This document shows, one piece after another, positions 1 to 5,949 of a stretch of 10,924 nt of DNA. The notes under the pieces were generated by a model. It searched no databases and had not been told where the DNA came from. It was given only the letters and a program-made list of their open reading frames with translations. Both the position numbers and the translations under genes were made by a program. This DNA is from Methanomassiliicoccales archaeon (GTDB taxonomy: Archaea; Thermoplasmatota; Thermoplasmata; Sysuiplasmatales; Sysuiplasmataceae), in contig DAHXLZ010000107.1 in assembly GCA_027365715.1 (NCBI GenBank), positions 1 to 10,924 of the forward strand, written 5' to 3'. Numbering within the stretch: the stretch's first letter is position 1; every line of letters begins with the position of its first letter.

Positions 1-426
1 GGAGATGTGGCAATACTCGCTTATTCTGCCAAGTCAGCGTCCTCCTTTTACGGGCCGTTCAGGAATGCTGCCGGAAGCACCCCGTCGTTCGGCGACAGAA
101 AGGGGTATCAGCTCAATTACGCAAGCAGGTTCGAACAGATGAGGGAGATCAGCACGGACATTGATGAAGGGGCAGACATAGTGATGGTGAAGCCTGCACT
201 TCCCAATCTCGACGTGATATGCAGGGCAAGGGAAAAATTTGACGTTCCTGTCGCCGCGTACAACGTGAGCGGCGAGTACTCCATGCTTAAAGCTGCGGCA
301 ATGAATGGCTGGACGGATTACAGGAGCACTGTAGAGGAGGTGCTGATATCGATATTCAGGGCAGGCGCTGATTTTGTTCTCACATATCACGCGATTGAAG
401 CAGCCGGGTGGGTTTCAGGGATGTGA
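1..426 (+). CDS. hemB: Porphobilinogen synthase (5-aminolaevulinate dehydratase), C-terminal part
   Basis: The reading frame is open from base 1, so only the last ~141 residues of a family usually near 325 are present. The enzyme condenses two 5-aminolaevulinates to porphobilinogen in the cytosol. The fragment carries both active-site lysines of the family: the first in AYSAKSAS (fragment residue 11) and the Schiff-base lysine in MVKPAL (residue 64). It also has the substrate-contacting segment FYGPFR, the block FGDRKGYQLN and the C-terminal blocks VAAYNVSGEY and AGADFVLTYHA. It ends at TGA 424-426, five bases before the first possible hemC start, so the two genes are almost certainly cotranscribed. 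The sequence looks intact and ordinary. The start and any metal-site residues lie outside the window. Confidence 0.95.
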   Translation, partial: GDVAILAYSAKSASSFYGPFRNAAGSTPSFGDRKGYQLNYASRFEQMREISTDIDEGADIVMVKPALPNLDVICRAREKFDVPVAAYNVSGEYSMLKAAAMNGWTDYRSTVEEVLISIFRAGADFVLTYHAIEAAGWVSGM

Positions 427-427
427 T
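423..427 (+). promoter_or_regulatory. Possible ribosome binding site for hemC (GTGAT)
   Basis: GTGAT matches the end of the archaeal consensus GGAGGTGAT and lies across the hemB stop. It is 4 bases from an ATA at 432, 7 from an ATA at 435 and 13 from the GTG at 441. The spacing therefore favours an ATA start over the GTG. This is a short match, so it is weak evidence on its own. Confidence 0.35.
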
Positions 428-440
428 GTGAATAATAAGA

Positions 441-1313
441 GTGGGAACCAGGGGTAGCGATCTTGCCAGGATTCAGACTGAGTATGCTCTTTCCCTGCTG
501 GCCAAATCAGGGATCGAAGAAGGGATGGAAGCGCAGACTGTAAGGACCAGCGGTGACCGCAATAATGCCGCAAATCCGGCAGAAGGGTCCTTTGTCGATT
601 CGATAAACTTGCGCATAATTGATGGCAGCCTGGATATGGGCGTTCACAGCATGAAGGATCTGCCGGCGCAGCTTCCTTCGGAGCTGGAGATTGCAGCGAT
701 ACCGAAGAGGGCAAGCAGGCACGACTGTACTGTCGGGCCGGCAATGCTGTTCAGGCTTCCCTCAGGCGCCGCCGTTGGAACTTCCAGCCCGAGGAGAATT
801 GCCCAGCTGATGCGATTCAGGCCGGATCTCAGGGCGGTGCAGCTGCGGGGTAACGTCACAAAACGAATTTCGGCGGTGTCCGCAGGAAAGGTGAATGCGG
901 CAATTCTCGCGCTCGCAGGCCTGGAGCGTCTGAACTTCAGCCCGTCCGGTGGAATGGGAATATACCCGCTTCCTTTAGACCATTTCGTGCCCGCTGCTGG
1001 TCAGGGAGCACTCGCGGTTGTGTGCAGGAAAGGGTACCTGACTCAGGATGTGAAAAGGAGGGCAACGGATCGGACGACGGCTGGAGAAGTTGACATCGAG
1101 AGGAGGCTGCTTTTCGAGCTCAGCGCGGGCTGCAATAAACCGCTTGGCATCAGCGCTGTCTCATTCGGGCGGGGATATACGATACGCCTTCAGCTTCTTT
1201 CTGCTGACGGTACAAAGGAGGCAAAGCTCACAGCCGGTGTTGCTGCCGATTCCAGCATAGCAGACCTGATATCGTCGTTTGCAAGAATCCGCATGTCGAG
1301 GTTTGGCGAATGA
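441..1313 (+). CDS. hemC: Hydroxymethylbilane synthase (porphobilinogen deaminase)
   Basis: The enzyme polymerises four porphobilinogens into hydroxymethylbilane on a covalently bound dipyrromethane cofactor. The sequence shows the N-terminal GTRGSDLA block, VHSMKDLP with the catalytic Asp (residue 73 from the GTG) and SSPRR. It also has LRGNVTKR, PAAGQGAL, and LSAGCNKPLG, whose Cys231 is the cofactor attachment site. Length, 290 residues, is normal. The start is uncertain: the only conventional in-frame start is GTG 441, which removes the usual short strand before GTRGS. An in-frame TGA at 429 blocks anything further upstream. Codons 432-440 encode I-I-R, so an ATA start at 432 would give MIRVGTRGS, the usual archaeal N-terminus. 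The stop overlaps the next gene's ATG (ATGA at 1310-1313), indicating translational coupling. Confidence 0.95.
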   Translation: MGTRGSDLARIQTEYALSLLAKSGIEEGMEAQTVRTSGDRNNAANPAEGSFVDSINLRIIDGSLDMGVHSMKDLPAQLPSELEIAAIPKRASRHDCTVGPAMLFRLPSGAAVGTSSPRRIAQLMRFRPDLRAVQLRGNVTKRISAVSAGKVNAAILALAGLERLNFSPSGGMGIYPLPLDHFVPAAGQGALAVVCRKGYLTQDVKRRATDRTTAGEVDIERRLLFELSAGCNKPLGISAVSFGRGYTIRLQLLSADGTKEAKLTAGVAADSSIADLISSFARIRMSRFGE

Positions 1314-2095
1314 GTGACGGTGGAAGGGAGCAGCCAGGCAGAGTATATCTTGTCGGATCCGGACCTGGTGACTCGTCGCTGCTGACTGTCAGGGCAAGGG
1401 ATCTTATCCTGACATGCAAGCACATTGTTTACGATGCTCTGATTGGAAGGGATGTCATAGGCATGATACCTGCAGACGTGAAGAAGTATGATGCCGGCAA
1501 GAGGAGAGGCAGGCACAGGATGGAACAGGAAGATATCAATGCTCTGCTGCTCAAACTGGCGCTCTCAGGCAAGGATGTCGTAAGGCTCAAGGGAGGGGAT
1601 CCGTTTATATTCGGAAGAGGAGCGGAAGAGGTTGAATTTTTGCGTGCCCGGGGGATCCGCGTCGAGATAGTACCCGGTGTGAGCTCGGCTACTGCGGGTC
1701 CGGAGCTCGCAGGCATACCGCTGACAAAGAGGGGGGTTTCGGACCGTGTGCTTATAATCTCTGCCCGCGGAGCAGGCGGCAGTGATATCAACTGGAAAGG
1801 CATCTTTCAGGACAGGCAGACTGCCGTTTTCCTCATGGGACTTTCTTCCGCTTCTGAAATATCGACACGCCTGAAAGAGGGCGGTATGCCTTCCGACATG
1901 CCTGTTGCCGTGATATTTGGAGCATCGCTTCCCGGACAGCAGACGGTGATAACAGATCTTGAGGGGCTGAAACTGGTGAGGCAGCGCAGTAAACTCAACC
2001 TGCCTGCGCTCATTGTTGTTGGCCCGGCCGTGTCGTTCAGACTCAATCAGGAAGGTGAGCAGGCTGAAAGTGGCAGTACTGAGACCGGAAGATGA
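1310..2095 (+). CDS. cobA: Uroporphyrinogen-III C-methyltransferase (SUMT)
   Basis: The enzyme transfers two methyl groups from S-adenosylmethionine to C2 and C7 of uroporphyrinogen III, giving precorrin-2. This commits the pathway to sirohaem, cobalamin or the archaeal sirohaem-dependent haem route. Family blocks appear in order: VYLVGSGPGD (residues 12-21, SAM loop), VRLKGGDPFIFGRGAEE (91-107), VPGVSSATAGPELAGIPLTK (121-140) and DMPVAVIFGASLPGQQ near the end. Length, 261 residues, is that of a single-domain SUMT with no fused CysG dehydrogenase/chelatase domain. The ATG has a GAGGT ribosome site at 1298-1302, 7 bases upstream, and overlaps the hemC stop. The last ~15 residues are polar and probably dispensable. 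hemD begins inside this gene in another frame. The same fold is used by later cobalamin methyltransferases, but the motifs fit SUMT best. Confidence 0.95.
   Translation: MSDGGREQPGRVYLVGSGPGDSSLLTVRARDLILTCKHIVYDALIGRDVIGMIPADVKKYDAGKRRGRHRMEQEDINALLLKLALSGKDVVRLKGGDPFIFGRGAEEVEFLRARGIRVEIVPGVSSATAGPELAGIPLTKRGVSDRVLIISARGAGGSDINWKGIFQDRQTAVFLMGLSSASEISTRLKEGGMPSDMPVAVIFGASLPGQQTVITDLEGLKLVRQRSKLNLPALIVVGPAVSFRLNQEGEQAESGSTETGR
2054..2058 (+). promoter_or_regulatory. Ribosome binding site GGTGA upstream of hemD
   Basis: GGTGA is followed by GCAGG and then CTG 2064, a spacing of 5. The same GGTGAGCA context precedes the fibrillarin start (spacing 5) and the glycosyltransferase TTG start (spacing 4) in this window. 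This suggests translation of hemD begins at CTG 2064, giving MKVAVLRP, rather than at GTG 2055, which overlaps the site itself, or GTG 2070, 11 bases away. Confidence 0.5.
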
Positions 2096-2813
2096 ATGGG
2101 ATGAAAGTGCGGCAGTTCTGAAGCGATTCGGACTGGAGCCCGTAGCCGCACCGGCCGTTGAGGTTACTGAGTTTTCGCCGGGTGAAGATGTACTGGAAAG
2201 GGTTTCGGCCTCCGGCTTCATCGTTTTTGTCAGCGTGCGGGCGGTGAGGGTATTCTTTTCATGCTTCGGGCCCGTGGACGAACTGCTCCGTTCGGCAGCC
2301 GTCATCTCAGTCGGCGAAAAGACAGAGGCTGAGCTGGAGAAACACGGCGTAAGCTCGATGAAACCTGCCACGTATTCGTCTGCCGGCATCGTAGCGCTCA
2401 TTTCCGGCATGCAAAGCGCTGGAAGGAGTGTGGCGGTATTCAGGAGCAGTGAAGGGAGCAGAACGCTTGCCGAAGGCCTGATGAAACTCGGATACCCTGT
2501 AATTGAGATACCGCTTTACAGCGTAGCGTATCCGTCGGATGACAGCCGGCTGCTTGCACTCATAAAAGATATAGTAAGGGGTGAACGGTACGCAATACCG
2601 TTCACGAGTGCAATGATCGTCCGCAATTTCTTCCGATGTGCCGCGAAAGCATGTCCGATGAACCGGATTGTGGAAAAACTTGCGAATTGCAGCATCTGGT
2701 CAATAGGGCCGGAAACTTCGTCAGTACTTCGCGGGGCGGGCGTAAGCTTCAGCGAGTCTCCTGCTGCCGATTATGAAGCCATGGCAGGAATGATCGCATC
2801 CCTCCAGCGATGA
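2055..2813 (+). CDS. hemD: Uroporphyrinogen-III synthase
   Basis: The enzyme inverts ring D and cyclises hydroxymethylbilane to uroporphyrinogen III, the substrate of the preceding methyltransferase. HemD is poorly conserved, but the expected landmarks are present: N-terminal KVAVLRPEDE, FIVFVSVRAVRVFF, ISVGEKTEAEL with G-VSSMKPATYSSAGIV, IPFTSAMIVRNFF and the C-terminal IGPETSSVLRGAGV. Length is ~250 residues, normal for the family. The start given is the first conventional codon that keeps the conserved N-terminus. The GGTGA site at 2054-2058 points to CTG 2064 instead. The gene overlaps the 3' end of the SUMT gene by about 40 bases and closes the operon. The next gene faces it 13 bases beyond the stop, and the only T-rich tract downstream (TTTT near 2836) lies inside that gene. 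Confidence 0.92.
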   Translation: MSRLKVAVLRPEDEWDESAAVLKRFGLEPVAAPAVEVTEFSPGEDVLERVSASGFIVFVSVRAVRVFFSCFGPVDELLRSAAVISVGEKTEAELEKHGVSSMKPATYSSAGIVALISGMQSAGRSVAVFRSSEGSRTLAEGLMKLGYPVIEIPLYSVAYPSDDSRLLALIKDIVRGERYAIPFTSAMIVRNFFRCAAKACPMNRIVEKLANCSIWSIGPETSSVLRGAGVSFSESPAADYEAMAGMIASLQR

Positions 2814-2826
2814 TTATAAACCGGCC

Positions 2827-3048
2827 CTACACCATCTTTTCCCTTCTCTCCCTCAGTTCCTTGATTTGTGAAACTATTCTGTCTACCTTCATCTGAGCTA
2901 CTGCCGTGAGACGCTCGTACTTCTGCCTGCTTATGTCTTCCCGTTTAAATCTCTTCCTGAATTCAGCAATATCAGATTCGTACTCTGCACGAATGGCGTT
3001 GAGTCTCTTTATCTTCCTCTCGATCTTATCGGCGTTGTTTCCAAGCAT
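2827..3048 (-). CDS. Small charged coiled-coil protein of unknown function
   Basis: A 73-residue protein that I cannot assign to a named family. After MLGNNAD it is almost entirely helical and rich in Lys, Arg and Glu (KIERKIKRLNAIRAEY, then DIAEFRKRFKREDISRQKYE, then a C-terminal QIKELRERREK). Hydrophobic residues are spaced as in a coiled coil, with no Cys, signal peptide or membrane segment. The middle EDISRQKYERL resembles the short 'isreeYerL' helix turns seen in many small archaeal coiled-coil proteins. ATG 3046-3048 is chosen because GGAG lies 7 bases upstream (3056-3059); a GTG at 3061-3063 would overlap that site. A good TATA box at 3101-3112 gives it its own promoter. It may be a small nucleic-acid-binding or scaffolding protein, but that is speculation. 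It is convergent with hemD. Confidence 0.72.
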   Translation of the reverse strand: MLGNNADKIERKIKRLNAIRAEYESDIAEFRKRFKREDISRQKYERLTAVAQMKVDRIVSQIKELRERREKMV

Positions 3049-3055
3049 AAGCCCG

Positions 3056-3059
3056 CTCC
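3056..3059 (-). promoter_or_regulatory. Ribosome binding site GGAG for the small coiled-coil gene
   Basis: Read on the minus strand, GGAG lies 7 bases before ATG 3048. It settles the start at that ATG rather than the upstream GTG at 3063. Confidence 0.6.
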
Positions 3060-3100
3060 ACACTTCAATGCATCTTCCTGACCTGAAGATAACGTGTGAC

Positions 3101-3112
3101 GCTTATAAAAAG
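3101..3112 (-). promoter_or_regulatory. TATA box for the small coiled-coil gene
   Basis: The minus strand reads CTTTTTATAAGC, close to the archaeal TATA consensus, with AAC just upstream in the BRE position. Transcription would start about 25 bases on, near 3081. That leaves a leader of roughly 30 bases containing the GGAG site. This suggests the gene is not merely read through from fibrillarin. Confidence 0.6.
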
Positions 3113-3179
3113 GTTCAAACAGGTCCGTTTCCCCGAATGTTACAGCCCGACAGGCTCTGCTTTGCTGGCAGCACCTCAT

Positions 3180-3185
3180 AAAAAA
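3180..3185 (-). terminator. Oligo-T terminator after fibrillarin
   Basis: Directly after the fibrillarin TAG the minus strand has six T in a row followed by AT. Oligo-T downstream of a stop is the usual archaeal termination signal. There is no strong hairpin before it, as expected in archaea. Confidence 0.5.
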
Positions 3186-3186
3186 C

Positions 3187-3855
3187 CTATGGACGTGCCC
3201 TTGCGGCTGCTTCGGGTGTCGATGCGTAAATCACCGCATGATCCTTTTCGAATCCGGATATGTCAAGCATGAAGGTACTGAGGCCAAGCGCTTCATCCAC
3301 CTTCCTTCTGGCCCGAACATACACCGATCCGGGAGAGGCGGATGAGTCGATGCTTCGTGCCTTCACGACCAGGTAGAAGGCCCTGAGCGATGTAAAATGT
3401 GCTGCATTTCTGATGAAAATCTCCACACTGCTGCCATGCGCTATATCCTGGTACAGTATTTCCGGTTCACCGGCAATTGCGGCATACTCATCCGGCCTGG
3501 AAGCGTCTGCGAGTACCGGCATCATATTTGGATGGTGCCTGGAAACTTCGCTGAGCCGGGCATAAGAGCTGAATGAAATTTCAACACAGCAGACACGTCC
3601 CGAAGGGACGATGTCGGCAACATGACTTGCAGTTGTGCCTGCTGACGCGCCGAGATAGAGGACATTGCTGTCTTTCCTGAACGGGAAGAAAGTGCCTCCA
3701 CAGGCGATGAATGCGGCAAGCTTGCTGCGGAATGGATCCCATTCCCTGTACTCACGCCCTCCCCTCGTTATGATCTGCTGCCTGTTGAGCTTCCAGCCTG
3801 GTGAGCTGTTGAGCGTGAACAGCTTTCCATCAAACTTCGAAACCGTTTCCACCAT
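3187..3855 (-). CDS. flpA: Fibrillarin-like rRNA/tRNA 2'-O-methyltransferase
   Basis: The SAM-dependent methyltransferase of box C/D ribonucleoproteins; with Nop5 and L7Ae it methylates ribose 2'-OH groups in rRNA and tRNA under guide-RNA direction. The 222 residues match the archaeal family length. An N-terminal β region runs from FDGKLFTLN to REYREWDPFRSKLAA. SAM loop VLYLGASAGTTASHVAD follows at ~65-81, then ADASRPDEY, YQDIAH, VVKARSID and EKDHAVI. The catalytic K-D-K-H tetrad of the family is visible as K45, D137, K165 and H206. ATG 3855 is preceded by GGTGA with spacing 5; an open extension to 4020 is rejected. Minor oddities are LGASAGTT where LGAASGTT is usual, and AH where AQ is usual after QD. 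The Nop5 gene, often adjacent in archaea, is not beside it here. Confidence 0.94.
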   Translation of the reverse strand: MVETVSKFDGKLFTLNSSPGWKLNRQQIITRGGREYREWDPFRSKLAAFIACGGTFFPFRKDSNVLYLGASAGTTASHVADIVPSGRVCCVEISFSSYARLSEVSRHHPNMMPVLADASRPDEYAAIAGEPEILYQDIAHGSSVEIFIRNAAHFTSLRAFYLVVKARSIDSSASPGSVYVRARRKVDEALGLSTFMLDISGFEKDHAVIYASTPEAAARARP

Positions 3856-3860
3856 GTTGC

Positions 3861-3865
3861 TCACC
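3861..3865 (-). promoter_or_regulatory. Ribosome binding site GGTGA for fibrillarin
   Basis: The minus strand reads GGTGA, GCAAC, ATG. The 5-base spacing is ideal and fixes the start at 3855, excluding the 55-residue upstream open extension. Confidence 0.7.
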
Positions 3866-3887
3866 CGGGGGTGATTGTCTCTCCGGT

Positions 3888-3897
3888 GTAATAAACA
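3888..3897 (-). promoter_or_regulatory. Possible TATA element for fibrillarin
   Basis: The minus strand contains GTTTATTACA centred near 3892. A start site about 25 bases downstream (~3867) would leave a short leader holding the GGTGA site. The match to consensus is only moderate. Confidence 0.4.
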
Positions 3898-3930
3898 ATT
3901 ACGGGGAAAGACTGCTGTTCCGGGGCAATA

Positions 3931-3942
3931 GAAAGGATTTAA
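3931..3942 (+). promoter_or_regulatory. BRE/TATA promoter for the NADP phosphatase/NAD kinase operon
   Basis: GAAAGGATTTAA has a purine-rich BRE-like part followed by ATTTAA centred near 3939. Twenty-five bases downstream is ~3964, one base before the GTG start. No ribosome site precedes that GTG, so the message is probably leaderless. It shares a ~110-base divergent region with the fibrillarin promoter. Confidence 0.5.
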
Positions 3943-3964
3943 CCAAGCAGCGCAATACAACATC

Positions 3965-5533
3965 GTGAAAGAGGAACTGACCAGTATTGCGGAAAAGGTG
4001 AGGGAAGCCCTGCTGGGCATGGCTTACAGCGAGAGCGCCAGGGATGTCGTTGGGAAAGGAGCCGACGGCGGGCCGAGTTATCGGGCCGACGTGATTGCAG
4101 ACAAGGCGGCGATAGAGACAATCGATGCGCTTAACCTGAAAATGAACGTCCTGAGTGAGGAATCGCCTTATCTGGACAGAAAGGCCGACCAGACCATCAT
4201 CATAGATCCGCTTGATGGAAGCGAGAACCTGGTTCACGGCATACCATTCTATTCGGTTTCAATAGCCGTTGGCACGAAATCCCTTACAGGCATCAAGTAC
4301 GGCCTTGTCATGAACGTCATAACAGGCGACGTCTTCTATGCAGAGAAAGGCGGTGGAGCATACTTCAACGGAAAACCGGTGCATGTGCGGAAGTATGATG
4401 AGAAGAGTTCACTGTTTTTCATCTACATGGGTTCAAACGCTTCGCTGAATGCCTATGACATTGCGAGGAAGTCGTCACGTGTAAGGTCACTTGGTGCCGC
4501 CTCACTCGAAATGTGCTACCTGGCAAGCGGCATCGCAGATCTGTTCTACATGCGCTGCTCCGACAATAATTTTGCACTGCGGATTGTCGACATAGCCGCT
4601 TCATCGCTGATTCTCCGCGAGGCGGGCGGTGAGGTGTATGACCTGACCGGTAACCTGCTCGATATGAAATTTGATATCAGCGACAGAAAGAGTCTCTTGG
4701 CCGTCGGGGGACAAGAACCTCAGGAGGCTCGCCATTTGAAGCTCGGCCTTTGTGCGAATCACAATATACCGGCTGCAGTAAATACGGCGAAAAAGCTGTT
4801 CAAGCTACTCAGAGGCGAAATAGAACTGGAACAGTCAACCGCAGAGGCTATGGGCGAAAAAGGCGTCAGGCTGGAAAGGATGAAGCCCGACGTAATGGTT
4901 GTGGCTGGAGGTGACGGGACGATTCTTAAGACGCTCATGCGCTGTGATGTGCCCGTTCTGGGAATAAATGCCGGTGATGTCGGTTTCCTCACAGAAGCCG
5001 GAACGAATGGTCTGAAGAGCGCGATGGATCGCATTGCCTCGGGAAAGTACCGGATTGAGGAAAAGATAAAACTCAGGACATGCGTAGATGGAAAGAGGCT
5101 GGAGGATGCTGTGAATGAGGCTGTTGTCCACACTGCAGACACCGGCAAAGTCAGACATTTTATCCTTGCCGTTGACCACAACAGGGTTGGAGTTGTGAAG
5201 GCGGACGGCATAATCATTTCCACACCGACAGGGTCCACTTCCTATTCACTGGCTGCCGGTGGTCCAATAGTCGACCCTTCGGCATCTGTCCTGGTCATAT
5301 CGCCGATAGCGCCGTACGGCATTTCGTCGCGGCCGATTGTAGCCGGCTCTAAATCCACAATCAGGCTGGCAATAGAGGGCGAGCGGCCCTGCAGGCTAGT
5401 TATAGACGGTCAGGTTGAACACAGACTCCACGGAGGCGAAAACGTTGAATTCACTTCCTCAGAGCATGCTGCACGGTTCGTCCGGTTCGACTATGATTTT
5501 TACAGAAGGATACACACCAAACTGACGGGCTGA
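3965..5533 (+). CDS. nadK: Bifunctional NADP phosphatase / NAD kinase
   Basis: A 522-residue fusion of two enzymes with opposing effects on NADP. Residues 1-~248 are an inositol-monophosphatase-family domain with the metal-binding set LSEES (E65/E66), DPLDGSEN (D81, D84) and IVDIAAS (D209) followed by LREAGGEVYD. Residues ~258-522 are an ATP/polyphosphate-NAD kinase with GGDGT at 315-319, NAGDVGFLTE at 335-344 and TPTGSTSYSLAAGGPI at 420-435. The family precedent is the NADP phosphatase/NAD kinase of Methanocaldococcus jannaschii (MJ0917), so NAD phosphorylation plus NADP dephosphorylation is the likely role. The phosphatase half could also act on inositol phosphates or fructose-1,6-bisphosphate, as relatives do. 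GTG 3965 is chosen because it suits both domain length and the upstream TATA spacing. All key residues appear intact in both halves. The JAMM gene follows after 5 bases. Confidence 0.93.
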   Translation: MKEELTSIAEKVREALLGMAYSESARDVVGKGADGGPSYRADVIADKAAIETIDALNLKMNVLSEESPYLDRKADQTIIIDPLDGSENLVHGIPFYSVSIAVGTKSLTGIKYGLVMNVITGDVFYAEKGGGAYFNGKPVHVRKYDEKSSLFFIYMGSNASLNAYDIARKSSRVRSLGAASLEMCYLASGIADLFYMRCSDNNFALRIVDIAASSLILREAGGEVYDLTGNLLDMKFDISDRKSLLAVGGQEPQEARHLKLGLCANHNIPAAVNTAKKLFKLLRGEIELEQSTAEAMGEKGVRLERMKPDVMVVAGGDGTILKTLMRCDVPVLGINAGDVGFLTEAGTNGLKSAMDRIASGKYRIEEKIKLRTCVDGKRLEDAVNEAVVHTADTGKVRHFILAVDHNRVGVVKADGIIISTPTGSTSYSLAAGGPIVDPSASVLVISPIAPYGISSRPIVAGSKSTIRLAIEGERPCRLVIDGQVEHRLHGGENVEFTSSEHAARFVRFDYDFYRRIHTKLTG

Positions 5534-5538
5534 TTGCA

Positions 5539-5949
5539 GTGCCAGTATTCAGCAGGAGGAGAGTGCCCAGAAGAGCTTCCTCCGATATACTGCACATCAG
5601 GAGGGAATTGCTCGATTCAGTTATGGAAGCGGGGCTGCATTCGCTGCCAAATGAATTTGCGGCCGGCCTTTCTGCACGTGGAGACACAATATATGATCTC
5701 GTGATTATACCGAGCACCAGGGCCAACTTCCATTCTGCAACATTCAATTACCACTCCATACTCGGCGACTTCAGCACGGTGGGGACCATACATTCGCATC
5801 CTTCCGGTCACATAATACCAAGCGAACCTGATCTGCGGCTTTTCAACTACGTCGGAAGGGTGCACATAATTGTTGGTTACCCGTTCACACAGGACAGCTG
5901 GGCTGCCTTTGACAAGAGCGGAAAGAGGGTAACATTAACTGTTGTCTGA
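5539..5949 (+). CDS. JAMM/MPN+ metalloprotease, possible desampylase
   Basis: A 136-residue single-domain Zn protease of the Mov34/MPN/PAD-1 family. The complete signature E-xn-H-x-H-x7-S-x2-D is present: E39 in LPNEFAAGL, then H85 and H87 in TIHSHPSG, S95 and D98 in PSEPDLRLF. It should therefore be active rather than an MPN-minus scaffold. Archaeal relatives such as Haloferax JAMM1 remove ubiquitin-like SAMP proteins from conjugates; that role here is inferred from the family, and no SAMP gene is in the window. The N-terminus is basic (FSRRRVPRR) and precedes the domain. There is no membrane segment. GTG 5539 lies 5 bases after the NAD kinase stop without a strong ribosome site, which suggests reinitiation. 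The 3' end overlaps the facing glycosyltransferase gene by 15 bases. Confidence 0.88.
   Translation: MPVFSRRRVPRRASSDILHIRRELLDSVMEAGLHSLPNEFAAGLSARGDTIYDLVIIPSTRANFHSATFNYHSILGDFSTVGTIHSHPSGHIIPSEPDLRLFNYVGRVHIIVGYPFTQDSWAAFDKSGKRVTLTVV

Noticed and set aside
426..431. ATG-TGA before hemC as a recoded stop (selenocysteine or readthrough)
   Set aside because: A stop as the second codon has no protein homology to support it, and there is no sign of a recoding element. An AUA or GUG start is simpler.
2013..2054. Upstream extension of hemD to ATG/TTG-type starts inside the SUMT gene
   Set aside because: The added residues (LLARPCRSDSIRK) are not HemD-like, and the conserved start block begins at KVAVLRP.
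1565..2410. A 281-codon open frame on the minus strand opposite the SUMT and hemD genes
   Set aside because: Its product is a Ser/Thr-rich sequence with no recognisable motif, and it lies wholly across two well-supported genes. It is a shadow frame.
3064..3186. Possible box C/D guide RNA near fibrillarin
   Set aside because: I found no convincing pair of C (RUGAUGA) and D (CUGA) boxes with correct spacing; the gap is explained by a terminator and a TATA box.
3856..4020. A 55-residue N-terminal extension of fibrillarin
   Set aside because: It has no family similarity, crosses both divergent promoters and enters the neighbouring coding region. ATG 3855 has an ideal GGTGA site.
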